DNA of 64,000 nt, from contig NZ_JAEUFG010000013.1 in the NCBI RefSeq assembly GCF_018588585.1, forward strand, positions 62,001 to 126,000. Direction: 5' to 3'. Below are positions 43,315 through 51,849 of the stretch, in pieces. The DNA comes from Bacillus sp. SM2101. GTDB taxonomy: Bacteria > Bacillota > Bacilli > Bacillales > SM2101. Every line of letters begins with the position of its first letter. Position 1 is the first letter of the stretch. The notes below the pieces were generated by a model, which saw only the letters and a program-made list of their open reading frames with translations, was not told where the DNA came from and ran no database searches. The translations under genes and the position numbers were made by a program.

Positions 43315-43982
43315 TCCTCATATTTCAAATGTTTAGTTGTTTTCTTTCTGTATATAGATGGGTTTATACCTTCATATCTTCTAAAGATTTTGGAAAAGTG
43401 CGTTAAGTCACCATAGCCAACTCCATAGCAGGTATCAGTAACACTGGCACCACTTCTTAACATAGCTTTTGCTTTATTAATTCGTTGTTTAATTAAATAC
43501 TCTCTAAATCCGACCCCGTAATGATGTTTAAATAGTTTTGATAGGTATGAGGGGCTGATGTTAAATTCTTTTGAAACTGTTAACAGGCTTAAGGAGTTAT
43601 CTTGCATATTCTTATTAATATATTGAAGAATATTTTGGAGTAAGGTTTCATATTTTGGATTTTTGGACTTTTTAAGCGAGAGGATCCCGATTGTATCAAG
43701 GTAATTACAAATTAGAGGTATTTCCTTTTGTTTAATACCTATAAAAGTGATAAAATCGGTTGCTTTTAATTTGCTTAACCTCCAATCAAATGGGAGGCTA
43801 TGATAAGAAGTCAAGAAGACTATTAACCTATATTCACTTTTAGTTTCCATCTCTTCTACTAATTTGTTATATTGTTCTACATTTTGTATATGGGTCGTTT
43901 CTAAAACGTTGTTAATACTATGAAAATCACTAGGTGTTAAACTAGAATCAAAAACTAAAAGTATTTTCAAGTATAATTTCAC
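43311..43982 (-). CDS. AraC-family regulator (internal, more divergent paralogue)
   Basis: The 223-residue protein ends with two AraC-type helix-turn-helix motifs (LSLLTVSKEFNISPSYLSKL and VTDTCYGVGYGDLTHFSKIF). Its N-terminal 110 residues share the layout of the regulators at 12097 and 60643 but with lower identity. It is the third AraC-type gene of one subfamily in the window. It starts about 110 bp after the acpS end and overlaps the TIM-barrel gene, so it could autoregulate an internal promoter. DNA targets are not known. Confidence 0.88.
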   Translation of the reverse strand: MKLYLKILLVFDSSLTPSDFHSINNVLETTHIQNVEQYNKLVEEMETKSEYRLIVFLTSYHSLPFDWRLSKLKATDFITFIGIKQKEIPLICNYLDTIGILSLKKSKNPKYETLLQNILQYINKNMQDNSLSLLTVSKEFNISPSYLSKLFKHHYGVGFREYLIKQRINKAKAMLRSGASVTDTCYGVGYGDLTHFSKIFRRYEGINPSIYRKKTTKHLKYEE

Positions 43983-44091
43983 CTTCCTCTATTGATGGAA
44001 TCACCATAATTTAAACTCTATTTTTTGACAAGAATACATATAGAAACAAATCCATAAACAGGGTTTTTGTTTTTTTGCCTATAAAAGAAGG

Positions 44092-44484
44092 TTACTTGAG
44101 AGGCTTTTGACTAATAATTACCTGACTAATTGCATAGTCTACAGAATGGGAAATGCTCACATCTATTTTTAGATTTAGTTCCTCAAATTTTGACTTTAAT
44201 TCCCCATATAAAAAAATGTGAGGCTTACCATTTGGTAAGTTTATTACCTCAACCTCTTTAAGAGATTGTATACTTCTAATACCTGTTCCTAGTGCTTTAA
44301 AAAATGCTTCCTTTGCTGTCCACCTACCTGCTAGAGATTGATTATAGTCTTTTTTTTTTGAATACGATATTTCTCTATCGGTAAATACTCTTGTGACAAA
44401 TTTGCTTTCGCTTCTATCAAGTAACTTTTTAAATTTACCTATATTCTGTATATCAATACCTGTTCCATATATCAATTGGTTCAC
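44092..44484 (-). CDS. acpS: holo-[acyl carrier protein] synthase (AcpS-type)
   Basis: The 130-residue protein has the AcpS signatures GTGIDIQNIGKF at the start (metal-binding Asp) and FTDREISYSKKK followed by LAGRWTAKEAFFKALGTGI in the middle, with SISHSVDYAISQV at the end. It transfers phosphopantetheine from CoA to the conserved Ser of carrier proteins. A second copy beside the housekeeping enzyme is a usual sign of a dedicated carrier-protein pathway; the three carrier proteins in this window are the obvious substrates. The gene abuts the glycosyltransferase gene. Confidence 0.93.
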   Translation of the reverse strand: MNQLIYGTGIDIQNIGKFKKLLDRSESKFVTRVFTDREISYSKKKDYNQSLAGRWTAKEAFFKALGTGIRSIQSLKEVEVINLPNGKPHIFLYGELKSKFEELNLKIDVSISHSVDYAISQVIISQKPLK

Positions 44485-45669
44485 CTACTTTCTTTTTATG
44501 AGAGAGCAAGCAATATCAAATACTCGTTGCTCACCTTTATAATCTCTTTTCTCAATTTCTTTTTGATAGAGTTTAATATTTGATTGATAAGAAAAATCAT
44601 TAAACATAAAATCAATCATTTGGATAAAATGGGTGTTGGTTAATGAGTGCGGAATAAGGTAATCCCCAAAACCATACTTAGCAATTTTCTTCGCATTGAA
44701 ATAACGCTCACTATGGGTTGGAAGTATTAAAGAAGGAGTTGTATTCTTAATTGACGCCAGACAACTACCATGCCCTCCGTGATGAATAAATAACCGAGCC
44801 TTACTTAGGATATGTTCATTAAAAAACGGAATAACCAAGATATTTTCAGGGATATCAACTTTATTTTGTAAGTCTTTATCAGAAGAAGATATAACAAAAT
44901 TATAGTCCTTTAATTCTTTACTTGCTTCAATTACTTGACTTACAATGTTTTGACCAGTTTCACCAACAGAATCGTAAAGTCTTCCAGGATAAACTAGTAC
45001 ATAATTTTCGGGAAGAATAATTGAGTTTTTATTGTGTATAAAATTAGTTGTTATAGGACCTACATAATCTATATTACAAGAAATTGGGTCTAATTCAGGA
45101 AAGCTAGGGACTAATGTTTTATCACCTACGGACAAGTCCTCCATCTTTTCGATTGGCTTAAGCATTAATTTACTTAATATATCATTGATTATAGGGGTCA
45201 CTTTCGGTAAATTTCGAGGAACTTCATTATGGAAAGACTCACCTTTTGGGTGTAAACAACTTTGTACAAATGACAAAGTAGGGATTTTCAAAAATTTTGC
45301 AGCAATCATTGTATTAGGACTTAAATCTGTAATTACAAGATTTGGCTGATAGTCTTGTAACATATTAATTCTGCTGTATATCCAACTATTTGTAAACTCT
45401 GCATCTAAAAGCCCCATCTGTGCAAAATATTGATCAAGATTGTAAAAAGTACTACTTGGTTTTGGAATAAATTCTTCTCTAGGCATAGTAGGATCATCAT
45501 CACTTAAAACTTTATAACCAGCTTTTTTTATATAGGAAACAGTAGTCTCATCGTAAGCACTAAAGCAAACTTCCATGCCTGCTTTTTTGAATTCTTCAGC
45601 AAGAGGGAATGTCCTAGATAAAGGACCGAACCCACCACTTAATCCAATGAATATTTTAAATCTAAACAT
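44485..45669 (-). CDS. GT1-family glycosyltransferase (UGT/MGT-like)
   Basis: The 394-residue GT-B protein begins with FIGLSGGFGPLSRTFPLAEEF (an acceptor-side loop like that of macrolide glycosyltransferases) and has FIHHGGHGSCLASI in the nucleotide-sugar binding region, matching the HGGxGS block of family 1. It overlaps the nucleotidyltransferase gene by 31 bp. With the GT9-type enzyme it gives the cluster two transferases, so two sugars or one sugar plus a self-resistance glycosylation are possible. The nearby nucleotidyltransferase may supply its donor. Confidence 0.88.
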   Translation of the reverse strand: MFRFKIFIGLSGGFGPLSRTFPLAEEFKKAGMEVCFSAYDETTVSYIKKAGYKVLSDDDPTMPREEFIPKPSSTFYNLDQYFAQMGLLDAEFTNSWIYSRINMLQDYQPNLVITDLSPNTMIAAKFLKIPTLSFVQSCLHPKGESFHNEVPRNLPKVTPIINDILSKLMLKPIEKMEDLSVGDKTLVPSFPELDPISCNIDYVGPITTNFIHNKNSIILPENYVLVYPGRLYDSVGETGQNIVSQVIEASKELKDYNFVISSSDKDLQNKVDIPENILVIPFFNEHILSKARLFIHHGGHGSCLASIKNTTPSLILPTHSERYFNAKKIAKYGFGDYLIPHSLTNTHFIQMIDFMFNDFSYQSNIKLYQKEIEKRDYKGEQRVFDIACSLIKRK

Positions 45670-46397
45670 AATAAACCTTCCCCATCTCTTTTTCTTCTTT
45701 TAAAGCTTTCTAACTCCATAGGTGTTCCAAGTGTGTAACATTTTTCAACTTTAATAATTTCGAAGTGTTCACCTTTTTCTAACATTCTTTGAATGACATT
45801 TGAGATATAATATTCTCCTTCTGTACTGTTTCTGGAATTTATAATCTCTTTTGTTGCCGATATATATCGTTCTGTACTTGGAAAATAGTATAGACCAGTT
45901 GTTGCATATTTAGATATAACCTTCTTTTCTTTGATATCAGTAACCTCATTATTCTTATTAATATCTACATAACTATATGAGGGGTTACTAGAAGTAAAGA
46001 CAAATATCTTACCCTTTGTACTATTACTGTTTAAAATATGATTAATATAAGGTAGCTCTTGGTATGTGTCACCATTAAAAACTAATAAGGGTTGGTTTTT
46101 TTTAATAAAGTCCTCTGTTTCTAAAACGGTTTCGGCTTGCCCACGTGTATATTCATTGATGGCCACAATATTTGCATTTGGACAATATTGATATATATTC
46201 TCTTTCAACTTTGTATTGTTTAGATGTTCATCTAAACAAACAAATGTGACTTGATTCTGGGATGTTAGCTGGTTTAAACTCTTCAAAGACCAGTAAAACA
46301 TAGGTTTCCCAAGGACATTAATTAAAACTTTGGGCTCAGTAAACCCTGCTTTTTTAAAGCGAGTGCCTTTTCCTGCCAAAGGAATTACAATATTCAT
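45639..46397 (-). CDS. sugar-1-phosphate nucleotidyltransferase
   Basis: The 252-residue protein has the nucleotidyltransferase opening IPLAGKGTRFKKAG and PKVLINVLGKPMFYW, then FNGDTYQ with the metal-binding Asp. This is the layout of short NTP transferases that make UDP-, CDP- or GDP-activated sugars or polyols. It forms a tight block with a HAD phosphatase, an APH-like kinase and a glycosyltransferase, an arrangement also seen in capsule loci. The block could activate a second sugar distinct from the heptose. Confidence 0.87.
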   Translation of the reverse strand: MNIVIPLAGKGTRFKKAGFTEPKVLINVLGKPMFYWSLKSLNQLTSQNQVTFVCLDEHLNNTKLKENIYQYCPNANIVAINEYTRGQAETVLETEDFIKKNQPLLVFNGDTYQELPYINHILNSNSTKGKIFVFTSSNPSYSYVDINKNNEVTDIKEKKVISKYATTGLYYFPSTERYISATKEIINSRNSTEGEYYISNVIQRMLEKGEHFEIIKVEKCYTLGTPMELESFKRRKRDGEGLLCLDLKYSLD

Positions 46398-46750
46398 TTA
46401 GGTTCACTCTTTGAAATTATATTTTCTATTTCATCCCAGGATCTAAATGTAATAGCCAGGTCATCAATATAAATATCGCCGTAAGGTTTCCCAAATATTA
46501 TCTCATCATATGGGACATTATAAAAATCCAACCAATCAATCGTTAATTTCCCAATATTAGCATTAACCTTCCCCAAATTACCGTCACATGTCTTCATGTT
46601 TCTTGCTGTATATATAATAATTTCATGCCCCTTATTACGTATATTATGAATGGCTTCAATTGCCCCCTCTTTTGGTTTTACGTCTTGATAGCTCTGATTT
46701 GCTTTTTTTAACTCACAAATAGTTCCATCAAGGTCAATGACTATTCTCAT
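46394..46750 (-). CDS. short HAD-superfamily phosphatase (capsule-type)
   Basis: The 118-residue protein starts with the HAD motif I IVIDLDGTICEL (DxDGT), has IIYTARNMKT (motif II, Thr) and ends with GDIYIDDLAITF (motif IV acidic pair). It lacks a cap domain and matches the small proteins called capsular biosynthesis phosphatases. It overlaps both neighbours by 4 bp. It may hydrolyse a sugar phosphate for the adjacent nucleotidyltransferase, or supply the heptose 1,7-bisphosphate 7-phosphatase step missing from the heptose operon. Confidence 0.85.
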   Translation of the reverse strand: MRIVIDLDGTICELKKANQSYQDVKPKEGAIEAIHNIRNKGHEIIIYTARNMKTCDGNLGKVNANIGKLTIDWLDFYNVPYDEIIFGKPYGDIYIDDLAITFRSWDEIENIISKSEPK

Positions 46751-47703
46751 GTCGTTCTCCTTCCTGTATCATTTTTTTGAAGCAACTCTACTCCAAGTGA
46801 ATACATCGCTAACTGTCTTTTAAAATCACCTTTATGCAAGGGGATCATAGACAGAAATAATAGTGCTTCAATTAAATTGATACATGTTTGATTATAGTAA
46901 CTACCCTTCCAAATATCTGTAATCTTTTTATGGTATTGAGTTTGATTAATTCGATAGTCTAGTTCAATACCTTGTATGTTAATTTGGAAATTGTCAGAAA
47001 TAATATGGTCATATCCTGTAAGACTATGCTGCAATTTAGCCATATCGTAATGTAGGTCTCCATATATACCTACTTGTCCAAAACTTCCTCTCGGATCAAT
47101 AATTTTAATTTCTTTCCTTTTCAAATCAAAAAACATGTTTGAGAAGCATAAATCACCATGAATTACGCTAGATTTTGCTTGATTAATAACGTAAGTTAAT
47201 AGATTGCTATTTTCTTCAAGAAATCGTAGTGGACATTTCATCAAAGTCCCATTAAGTTTTAAGTAACCTCGCTTATAAATTCCAAATGCAATACTATTAG
47301 TTTGAATAAATTGTTTTAATCTATTAATAGTTTTGGTTATATACATTTGTGATAAATCCATGCTGTTAACAGCGGATTTGTGCTGAGAAAACTCCTTTAA
47401 AATGACATTTATCTTAGGGAGTATATATTCTTCCCATTCTCTTATAGGGGTTTCAGAATTTACAAATAGTTCAGATAGAGTAGGAGCATTAATGTACTCC
47501 ATTTCTATAAAAGTATTTAATTGGTGCTCTGAGTAATTTATTATTTCGGGAGTATAGTGCTGTAGAGACCTAGGAAGTTTAATATACCAGTACAATTCAT
47601 TAATTAACTTAGCTGAGTCTTGGCTAAGTTTTGTTACAGTGTTTCGTTCGGGGTTATATCTAACTTCATTAAAATATCTAGAACTAAGTCTAATGCTACC
47701 CAT
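46747..47703 (-). CDS. APH/choline kinase-like phosphotransferase
   Basis: The 318-residue protein has the kinase catalytic loop SSVIHGDLCFSNMFF (HGDxxxxN) and IIDPRGSFGQVGIYGDLHYD replacing the DFG region, as in small-molecule kinases related to aminoglycoside phosphotransferases. It is encoded with the HAD protein and nucleotidyltransferase, a trio seen in polysaccharide loci. It probably phosphorylates a sugar or related alcohol ahead of nucleotide activation. Modification of the antibiotic itself as self-resistance is an alternative. Confidence 0.82.
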   Translation of the reverse strand: MGSIRLSSRYFNEVRYNPERNTVTKLSQDSAKLINELYWYIKLPRSLQHYTPEIINYSEHQLNTFIEMEYINAPTLSELFVNSETPIREWEEYILPKINVILKEFSQHKSAVNSMDLSQMYITKTINRLKQFIQTNSIAFGIYKRGYLKLNGTLMKCPLRFLEENSNLLTYVINQAKSSVIHGDLCFSNMFFDLKRKEIKIIDPRGSFGQVGIYGDLHYDMAKLQHSLTGYDHIISDNFQINIQGIELDYRINQTQYHKKITDIWKGSYYNQTCINLIEALLFLSMIPLHKGDFKRQLAMYSLGVELLQKNDTGRRTT

Positions 47704-47709
47704 TATGTA

Positions 47710-49290
47710 TCAGCCCCCTAACGTTCTTTTGATGTCACTAATTAGGTATTGTGGATTCAAATAACCTTGGAAAGATTTTAATAAGAGATCTCTCCAACTT
47801 AGTGAGTTGCCATAGGCAAATAGGTTTTCTTTTAGGAATTGAATACTAGAGTGGGAGTCTGAAAAACCAAACTTTCTTTCGAGAATAGTACTCAGCTGAG
47901 ACGAGATTACTTCACCTAGTAAATAATTATGATAATAGACAGGGAGTGTTGTAAGGTGAGCTTTCACTGCCCAAACTGGAATATGACAATCAGGAGGTCT
48001 ATCAATTTTTTGTACATCACTCACTATACTCCACCACAAATCATTGAGGTCTTGATTTGGATTGGAATATAACTCTTCCTCAAATGTAGTAAGTGTAATT
48101 GTCCAATAAAGCTTAACCAAGAAGTTTTGAATAAAGTCTTGTCTGTTTACAAAAGCATCAGTATGTGCGTTCTCACCTGATATAACACTGCAGTACCAAC
48201 TTTTTTTATATACCAATCTTTCAAAAAATATTGCAATAGCTTCACTCATAAAAATTTCTGAAGATTTCTTTAAGATAAAAGGAAGGCCTGGACGAATATT
48301 ATGTTCATAAACAGCATGTCCTAATTCATGCATTAATAAAGATAGTGATTTCTGATTTTGATGGTAATTGGAAGAAATCCGAACATCTTTCTCACGATCA
48401 ATATTAAGACAGAAATTTGCTTCACTTTTATGTCGATTGTCAGATATATCACTATTTTTTAATATACCGGATATGTCTATCCCGCTCTCATTAAACCAGC
48501 TTTTCAACTTGTATAAAATATTATCTACAGACAAGTCAGACTCTTTAAAATAACTTAATTTGTATTCTTGGAAGAAAGGGTGGGAGTAATGCCAAGGTCT
48601 AATAGAATTATCGTTTATCCCATATTGTTGCTTTATTTGATAATCAATATTTTCCTTTATTTTACGATAATCCTCATCTAAGCTACTCCTTAAATGATGG
48701 ATGATAGATTTTAGCTCTTTAGAGCTTAGTCCCTGACTAGCTAATTTAAGTTCATAAAAGTTATTAAACCCTTTTTCTTTTGCTATAACATTTCTCATGT
48801 TTACCAGATCAAGAAGACCCTCACTAAGTTTTGAACCCAAACTCATATACTTAAACCAAAGGCCCTTTCTTTTTATTATGTCTTCTTCAACTTCAAGGAG
48901 TCTCAGAACCTCAGTCTCTCTTATTTGTTTGCCGTTGTATTCGGTTGTATTTGTCGCAATCCGATAGTGCATTTCATTCCACAATTCAGTATATTTTTCT
49001 TGGAGAGTTGGATTTAATGATAATTCAAGCATTTCATTATATATACTTACTACTTGTCTTTTATGGTATCTATTAATATACTTTTCTCTATTTAGTTTGT
49101 TTATTTGTTGAACTAAATACGGAGAGGATAATTCTTTGTTATATGATTTCTCGTCTTTTTCAAGTTGATTTACCCATTTCTCATTATTACTAGTAAGGGT
49201 CATCCATAACGATTGCATATATCGCTGATATTTGTTTTGAAGTTTACTATTTACTAATGAGAGAATTAAATCAGTTTTATCATGATTCAA
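47710..49290 (-). CDS. gluzincin metallopeptidase (M2/M3-like)
   Basis: The 526-residue protein has the zinc site LLMHELGHAVYEH (HExxH) with the third ligand Glu in MSEAIAIFFE about 25 residues later. The long helical N-terminus is typical of oligopeptidase/ACE-type enzymes, usually 550-700 residues. No signal peptide is seen, so it is cytosolic. It is first in the minus operon that runs to the GT1 and AcpS genes, with an ATTTGGTTAAAT element upstream. With the M29 aminopeptidase it makes two peptidases in a cluster without ribosomal peptide genes, suggesting removal of an aminoacyl or peptidyl group from an intermediate. Confidence 0.85.
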   Translation of the reverse strand: MNHDKTDLILSLVNSKLQNKYQRYMQSLWMTLTSNNEKWVNQLEKDEKSYNKELSSPYLVQQINKLNREKYINRYHKRQVVSIYNEMLELSLNPTLQEKYTELWNEMHYRIATNTTEYNGKQIRETEVLRLLEVEEDIIKRKGLWFKYMSLGSKLSEGLLDLVNMRNVIAKEKGFNNFYELKLASQGLSSKELKSIIHHLRSSLDEDYRKIKENIDYQIKQQYGINDNSIRPWHYSHPFFQEYKLSYFKESDLSVDNILYKLKSWFNESGIDISGILKNSDISDNRHKSEANFCLNIDREKDVRISSNYHQNQKSLSLLMHELGHAVYEHNIRPGLPFILKKSSEIFMSEAIAIFFERLVYKKSWYCSVISGENAHTDAFVNRQDFIQNFLVKLYWTITLTTFEEELYSNPNQDLNDLWWSIVSDVQKIDRPPDCHIPVWAVKAHLTTLPVYYHNYLLGEVISSQLSTILERKFGFSDSHSSIQFLKENLFAYGNSLSWRDLLLKSFQGYLNPQYLISDIKRTLGG

Positions 49291-49689
49291 ATTAAATTCC
49301 TCCTTTCAGTAAAAGTATAAAAAAAAAACACTAATGAGACTCTGCTTTATTTGTTTACAAAAAATCGCACCTATATTTTATTTGGTTAAATTTGAAAGGA
49401 GATTAATTAGGCAGATCCTTATACTCTAGACAATTTTTGCATTTTCCTCTCAGAAGACGCCCACTTAAATCCATAACAATGCGAAGTGAGAGGAATTAAT
49501 AGGGCGATGAATGACCGTTGTTGTAAGTCATACGACTCAACAACGATAATTATGGAATAACTTCGTCCGAAGTATGAACATGTGGTACTTATTTCAAGTG
49601 TGTAATATTTAAAAATTTTGAATGTTTATGGAAAAATAGTATATTTTATTTTATACTGAAAATTAGTAAGTATTGGGAGGAGATTATAA
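49291..49689. other. divergent promoter region with structured insert
   Basis: This 400-bp stretch holds an ATTTGGTTAAAT element (49380-49391). It also holds a structured block at about 49450-49580: CCTCTCA/TGAGAGG long-range pairing, CGTTGTTG/CAACAACG hairpin at 49519-49548 and an ACTTCG/CGAAGT hairpin near 49560-49573. The block resembles the hairpin-rich right end of IS200/IS605-type elements. No gene is seen. Confidence 0.45.
49380..49391. promoter_or_regulatory. candidate shared operator ATTTGGTTAAAT
   Basis: Fourth copy of the ATTTGNNCAAAT-like element, 90 bp upstream of the metallopeptidase gene and 300 bp upstream of the sigma factor gene. Confidence 0.3.
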
Positions 49690-50649
49690 GTGGAGAAAGC
49701 TACTCAAGAAAATATACAGAATATTATTAATCAAACTAGAGTAGTTCACAATGAATTCAATGAGTTAATAAAACCATACAGGTTAGATTTATGGAAATAT
49801 TGTAAATATATAACGGGTTCACCATGGGACGGCGAAGATTTATTTCAAGAAACATTGCTAAAGGCTTTTACTTCTTTAACTCAACTTTGGAACACGGTTA
49901 ACCTCAAATCCTATTTATTTAGAATTGCAACAAATACTTGGATAGACTTTAAGAGGAAAAAAACTGTTGAACAAGAAGACTTAGATATAAGTCAAAATCA
50001 GTATTTTGACGAGAAAGAATTACCTAAATTCAAAGTTAGAGAGTCTTTGGAAATTTTGTTAATCTACCTTTCACCTAAACAGGCATCAATCTTTCTATTA
50101 ATGGATGTATTTAACTTTAGGGCATCTGATGTTGCATGTATGACAAATATTTCTGAAAATAGTGTTTATACTTCACTACATAGATCAAGAAAGAAGTTAA
50201 AAGAAGAAATAGATACGATTCCCATTTACAAACAAAATTCAACCCAAGTTAAAAATATTAACCCGATTATTGATGAGTATTTAAAGGCTTTTAACAGTGG
50301 TAATGTAGAAAAAATATTAAGTTTAATGAGTGATCAAATCTTGAATGATGCTTCCCCAGGTTTTAAAGAGCAAGGCAAAGATGAAGCAAAAAATGGTTCT
50401 TTAAAATTTGGTCTACCTGGTCATTTAGGAAAAAGAATTTTTTTATGGGGAAAAGAAGTTAATATTGTTCTAGCTGAAACTAAATTTGGTTATAAACTCC
50501 ATGATATAAATTACCAAATATTATCTGATGATAAAATAGTGGTACATAAAAGTTACTTTTTCTGTAGGGAATTATTAACAGAAGCGAGTAAAGTACTGGA
50601 TATACCCATACAATTAAATAAACCTCCGTTAAATTGGGAGGAAAATTAG
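49690..50649 (+). CDS. ECF-type RNA polymerase sigma factor with C-terminal extension
   Basis: The 319-residue protein starts at a GTG after GGGAGGAG. The first 180 residues hold sigma region 2 (DGEDLFQETLLKAFTSL, SYLFRIATNTWIDFKR) and region 4 (ASIFLLMDVFNFRASDVA, then SENSVYTSLHRSRKKL). The last 120 residues (INPIIDEYLKAFNSGNVEKI onward) look like a SnoaL-type domain, as in ECF groups regulated by a fused C-terminal domain instead of an anti-sigma factor. It is the only plus-strand gene in this part of the cluster and is likely a cluster regulator. A bidirectional terminator follows. Confidence 0.88.
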   Translation: MEKATQENIQNIINQTRVVHNEFNELIKPYRLDLWKYCKYITGSPWDGEDLFQETLLKAFTSLTQLWNTVNLKSYLFRIATNTWIDFKRKKTVEQEDLDISQNQYFDEKELPKFKVRESLEILLIYLSPKQASIFLLMDVFNFRASDVACMTNISENSVYTSLHRSRKKLKEEIDTIPIYKQNSTQVKNINPIIDEYLKAFNSGNVEKILSLMSDQILNDASPGFKEQGKDEAKNGSLKFGLPGHLGKRIFLWGKEVNIVLAETKFGYKLHDINYQILSDDKIVVHKSYFFCRELLTEASKVLDIPIQLNKPPLNWEEN

Positions 50650-50650
50650 A

Positions 50651-50675
50651 GGGTGCATACTTTTATGCACCCTTA
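50651..50675. terminator. bidirectional terminator between sigma factor and minus operon
   Basis: GGGTGCATA and TATGCACCC form a 9-bp perfect stem with a CTTT loop between the convergent ends; TTATTATTC follows on the plus strand. Confidence 0.75.
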
Positions 50676-50873
50676 TTATTCTATCAAACTTTCTAATTTC
50701 ATTACAATATTCTTAATTTCTGATGAATTTATTTGATTTAGTTCATTATTTATATAAGTAAGAATTTCCTGCGAGGCAATTTGTCCTATTTCAATATTAT
50801 ATGCTTCAAATAAATAGCGTTGAAATCTATGGACTAACTCTATTGATTCCTCATTTGTTAAATTTAGACCCAA
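50676..50873 (-). CDS. small helical protein of unknown function
   Basis: The 65-residue product starts at TTG 50873, 8 nt after GGAG; a GTG at 50882 lies too close to that site. It is acidic and fully helical (NEESIELVHRFQRYLFEAYN, then ELNQINSSEIKNIV). Its size and helical nature resemble a carrier or adaptor protein, but there is no phosphopantetheine Ser motif. It is the last gene of the ketosynthase operon, 17 bp after the oxidoreductase gene. It might be a small partner protein; no function is assigned. Confidence 0.6.
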   Translation of the reverse strand: MGLNLTNEESIELVHRFQRYLFEAYNIEIGQIASQEILTYINNELNQINSSEIKNIVMKLESLIE

Positions 50874-50889
50874 TAGAACCACTCCTTTT

Positions 50890-51849
50890 TTAACTTATGA
50901 TTATTTCTAATGAATTCTTCACGTGTTTTGGATTAATTCTTACTATAGCATTTTTTCTTATACAATCTACAAAGTGGTCAATAATTCCAGAATTCATCTT
51001 TCCATCACTACGAAGAATAGGCTCTATATATTCTTCATTTAATTTACCATTAAACTCTTCTATTTTAACTATCTGTAGTTCTTCCCCAAATATAATGATT
51101 CCTTCAGTGCCGTATAGAACAGTTCGATGATCTTGTAATGGATTATTCCAACTTACATTAATGGATCCGACAACACCAGATTTAGTTCGCAACGAAATAG
51201 AGGCTCGATCATCAATTACGCCATTTTTGGCAACAAACCAACTTTTAAATGGTTCATCTAGCAACCATTGGATTAGATCAAGCTTATGAATTGCTAAATC
51301 TCCAACAACACCAAACTCTGATAATTCCTTCTTAAAAAACCAGCTGTTTTTCTCATCAACACTCCAAAACTGAGGTCCAGGATGTTGATAGTTTGAAGTA
51401 AATTGAATAATATCACCGATTTTTTTTTCATCAACTAACTTCTTAACTCTTTTATGCACAGAATCAAACCTTTGATTGTGTCCAGGAAGTAAAACCAGAT
51501 TGTTTTTTTCTGCTGTTTTATATAGTTTTTCAAGGTCATCTAAGTTAGTTGCAATAGGTTTTTCTATAAGTACATGCTTTTTATGATTAAGCGCTTGCAT
51601 TGCATGCTTAGCATGCAATGCATTTGGTGTACAAATAGAAATCATATCAATACTATCATCTTCTAATATTTTTTCTGGTTTATCCGTGGCAATAGGGATT
51701 CCAAATTCTTCAGCTACTTTACTGGCCCTTTTCAAATTTAGGTCACAAATACCAACAAGTTCAATATCATTTCTTTCAATATATTCTGGAATATGCCTTA
51801 CTTGAGCAATTTTACCTGAACCAATTATTGCGGCTTTTAATTTACTCAT
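50890..51849 (-). CDS. Gfo/Idh/MocA-family oxidoreductase
   Basis: The 319-residue protein starts at ATG 51849 (MSKLKAAIIGSGKIAQVRH) with AAGGTAG upstream. The N-terminal Rossmann fold has GSGKIA, and the catalytic Lys is in HVLIEKPIATN. FGVVGDLAIHKLDLIQWLL provides the second substrate-site His. Family members oxidise or reduce sugars, inositols or biliverdin with NAD(P). In this cluster a keto-sugar made for the class III aminotransferase is plausible. It overlaps the UnbV-like lipoprotein gene by a few bases. Confidence 0.88.
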   Translation of the reverse strand: MSKLKAAIIGSGKIAQVRHIPEYIERNDIELVGICDLNLKRASKVAEEFGIPIATDKPEKILEDDSIDMISICTPNALHAKHAMQALNHKKHVLIEKPIATNLDDLEKLYKTAEKNNLVLLPGHNQRFDSVHKRVKKLVDEKKIGDIIQFTSNYQHPGPQFWSVDEKNSWFFKKELSEFGVVGDLAIHKLDLIQWLLDEPFKSWFVAKNGVIDDRASISLRTKSGVVGSINVSWNNPLQDHRTVLYGTEGIIIFGEELQIVKIEEFNGKLNEEYIEPILRSDGKMNSGIIDHFVDCIRKNAIVRINPKHVKNSLEIIIS

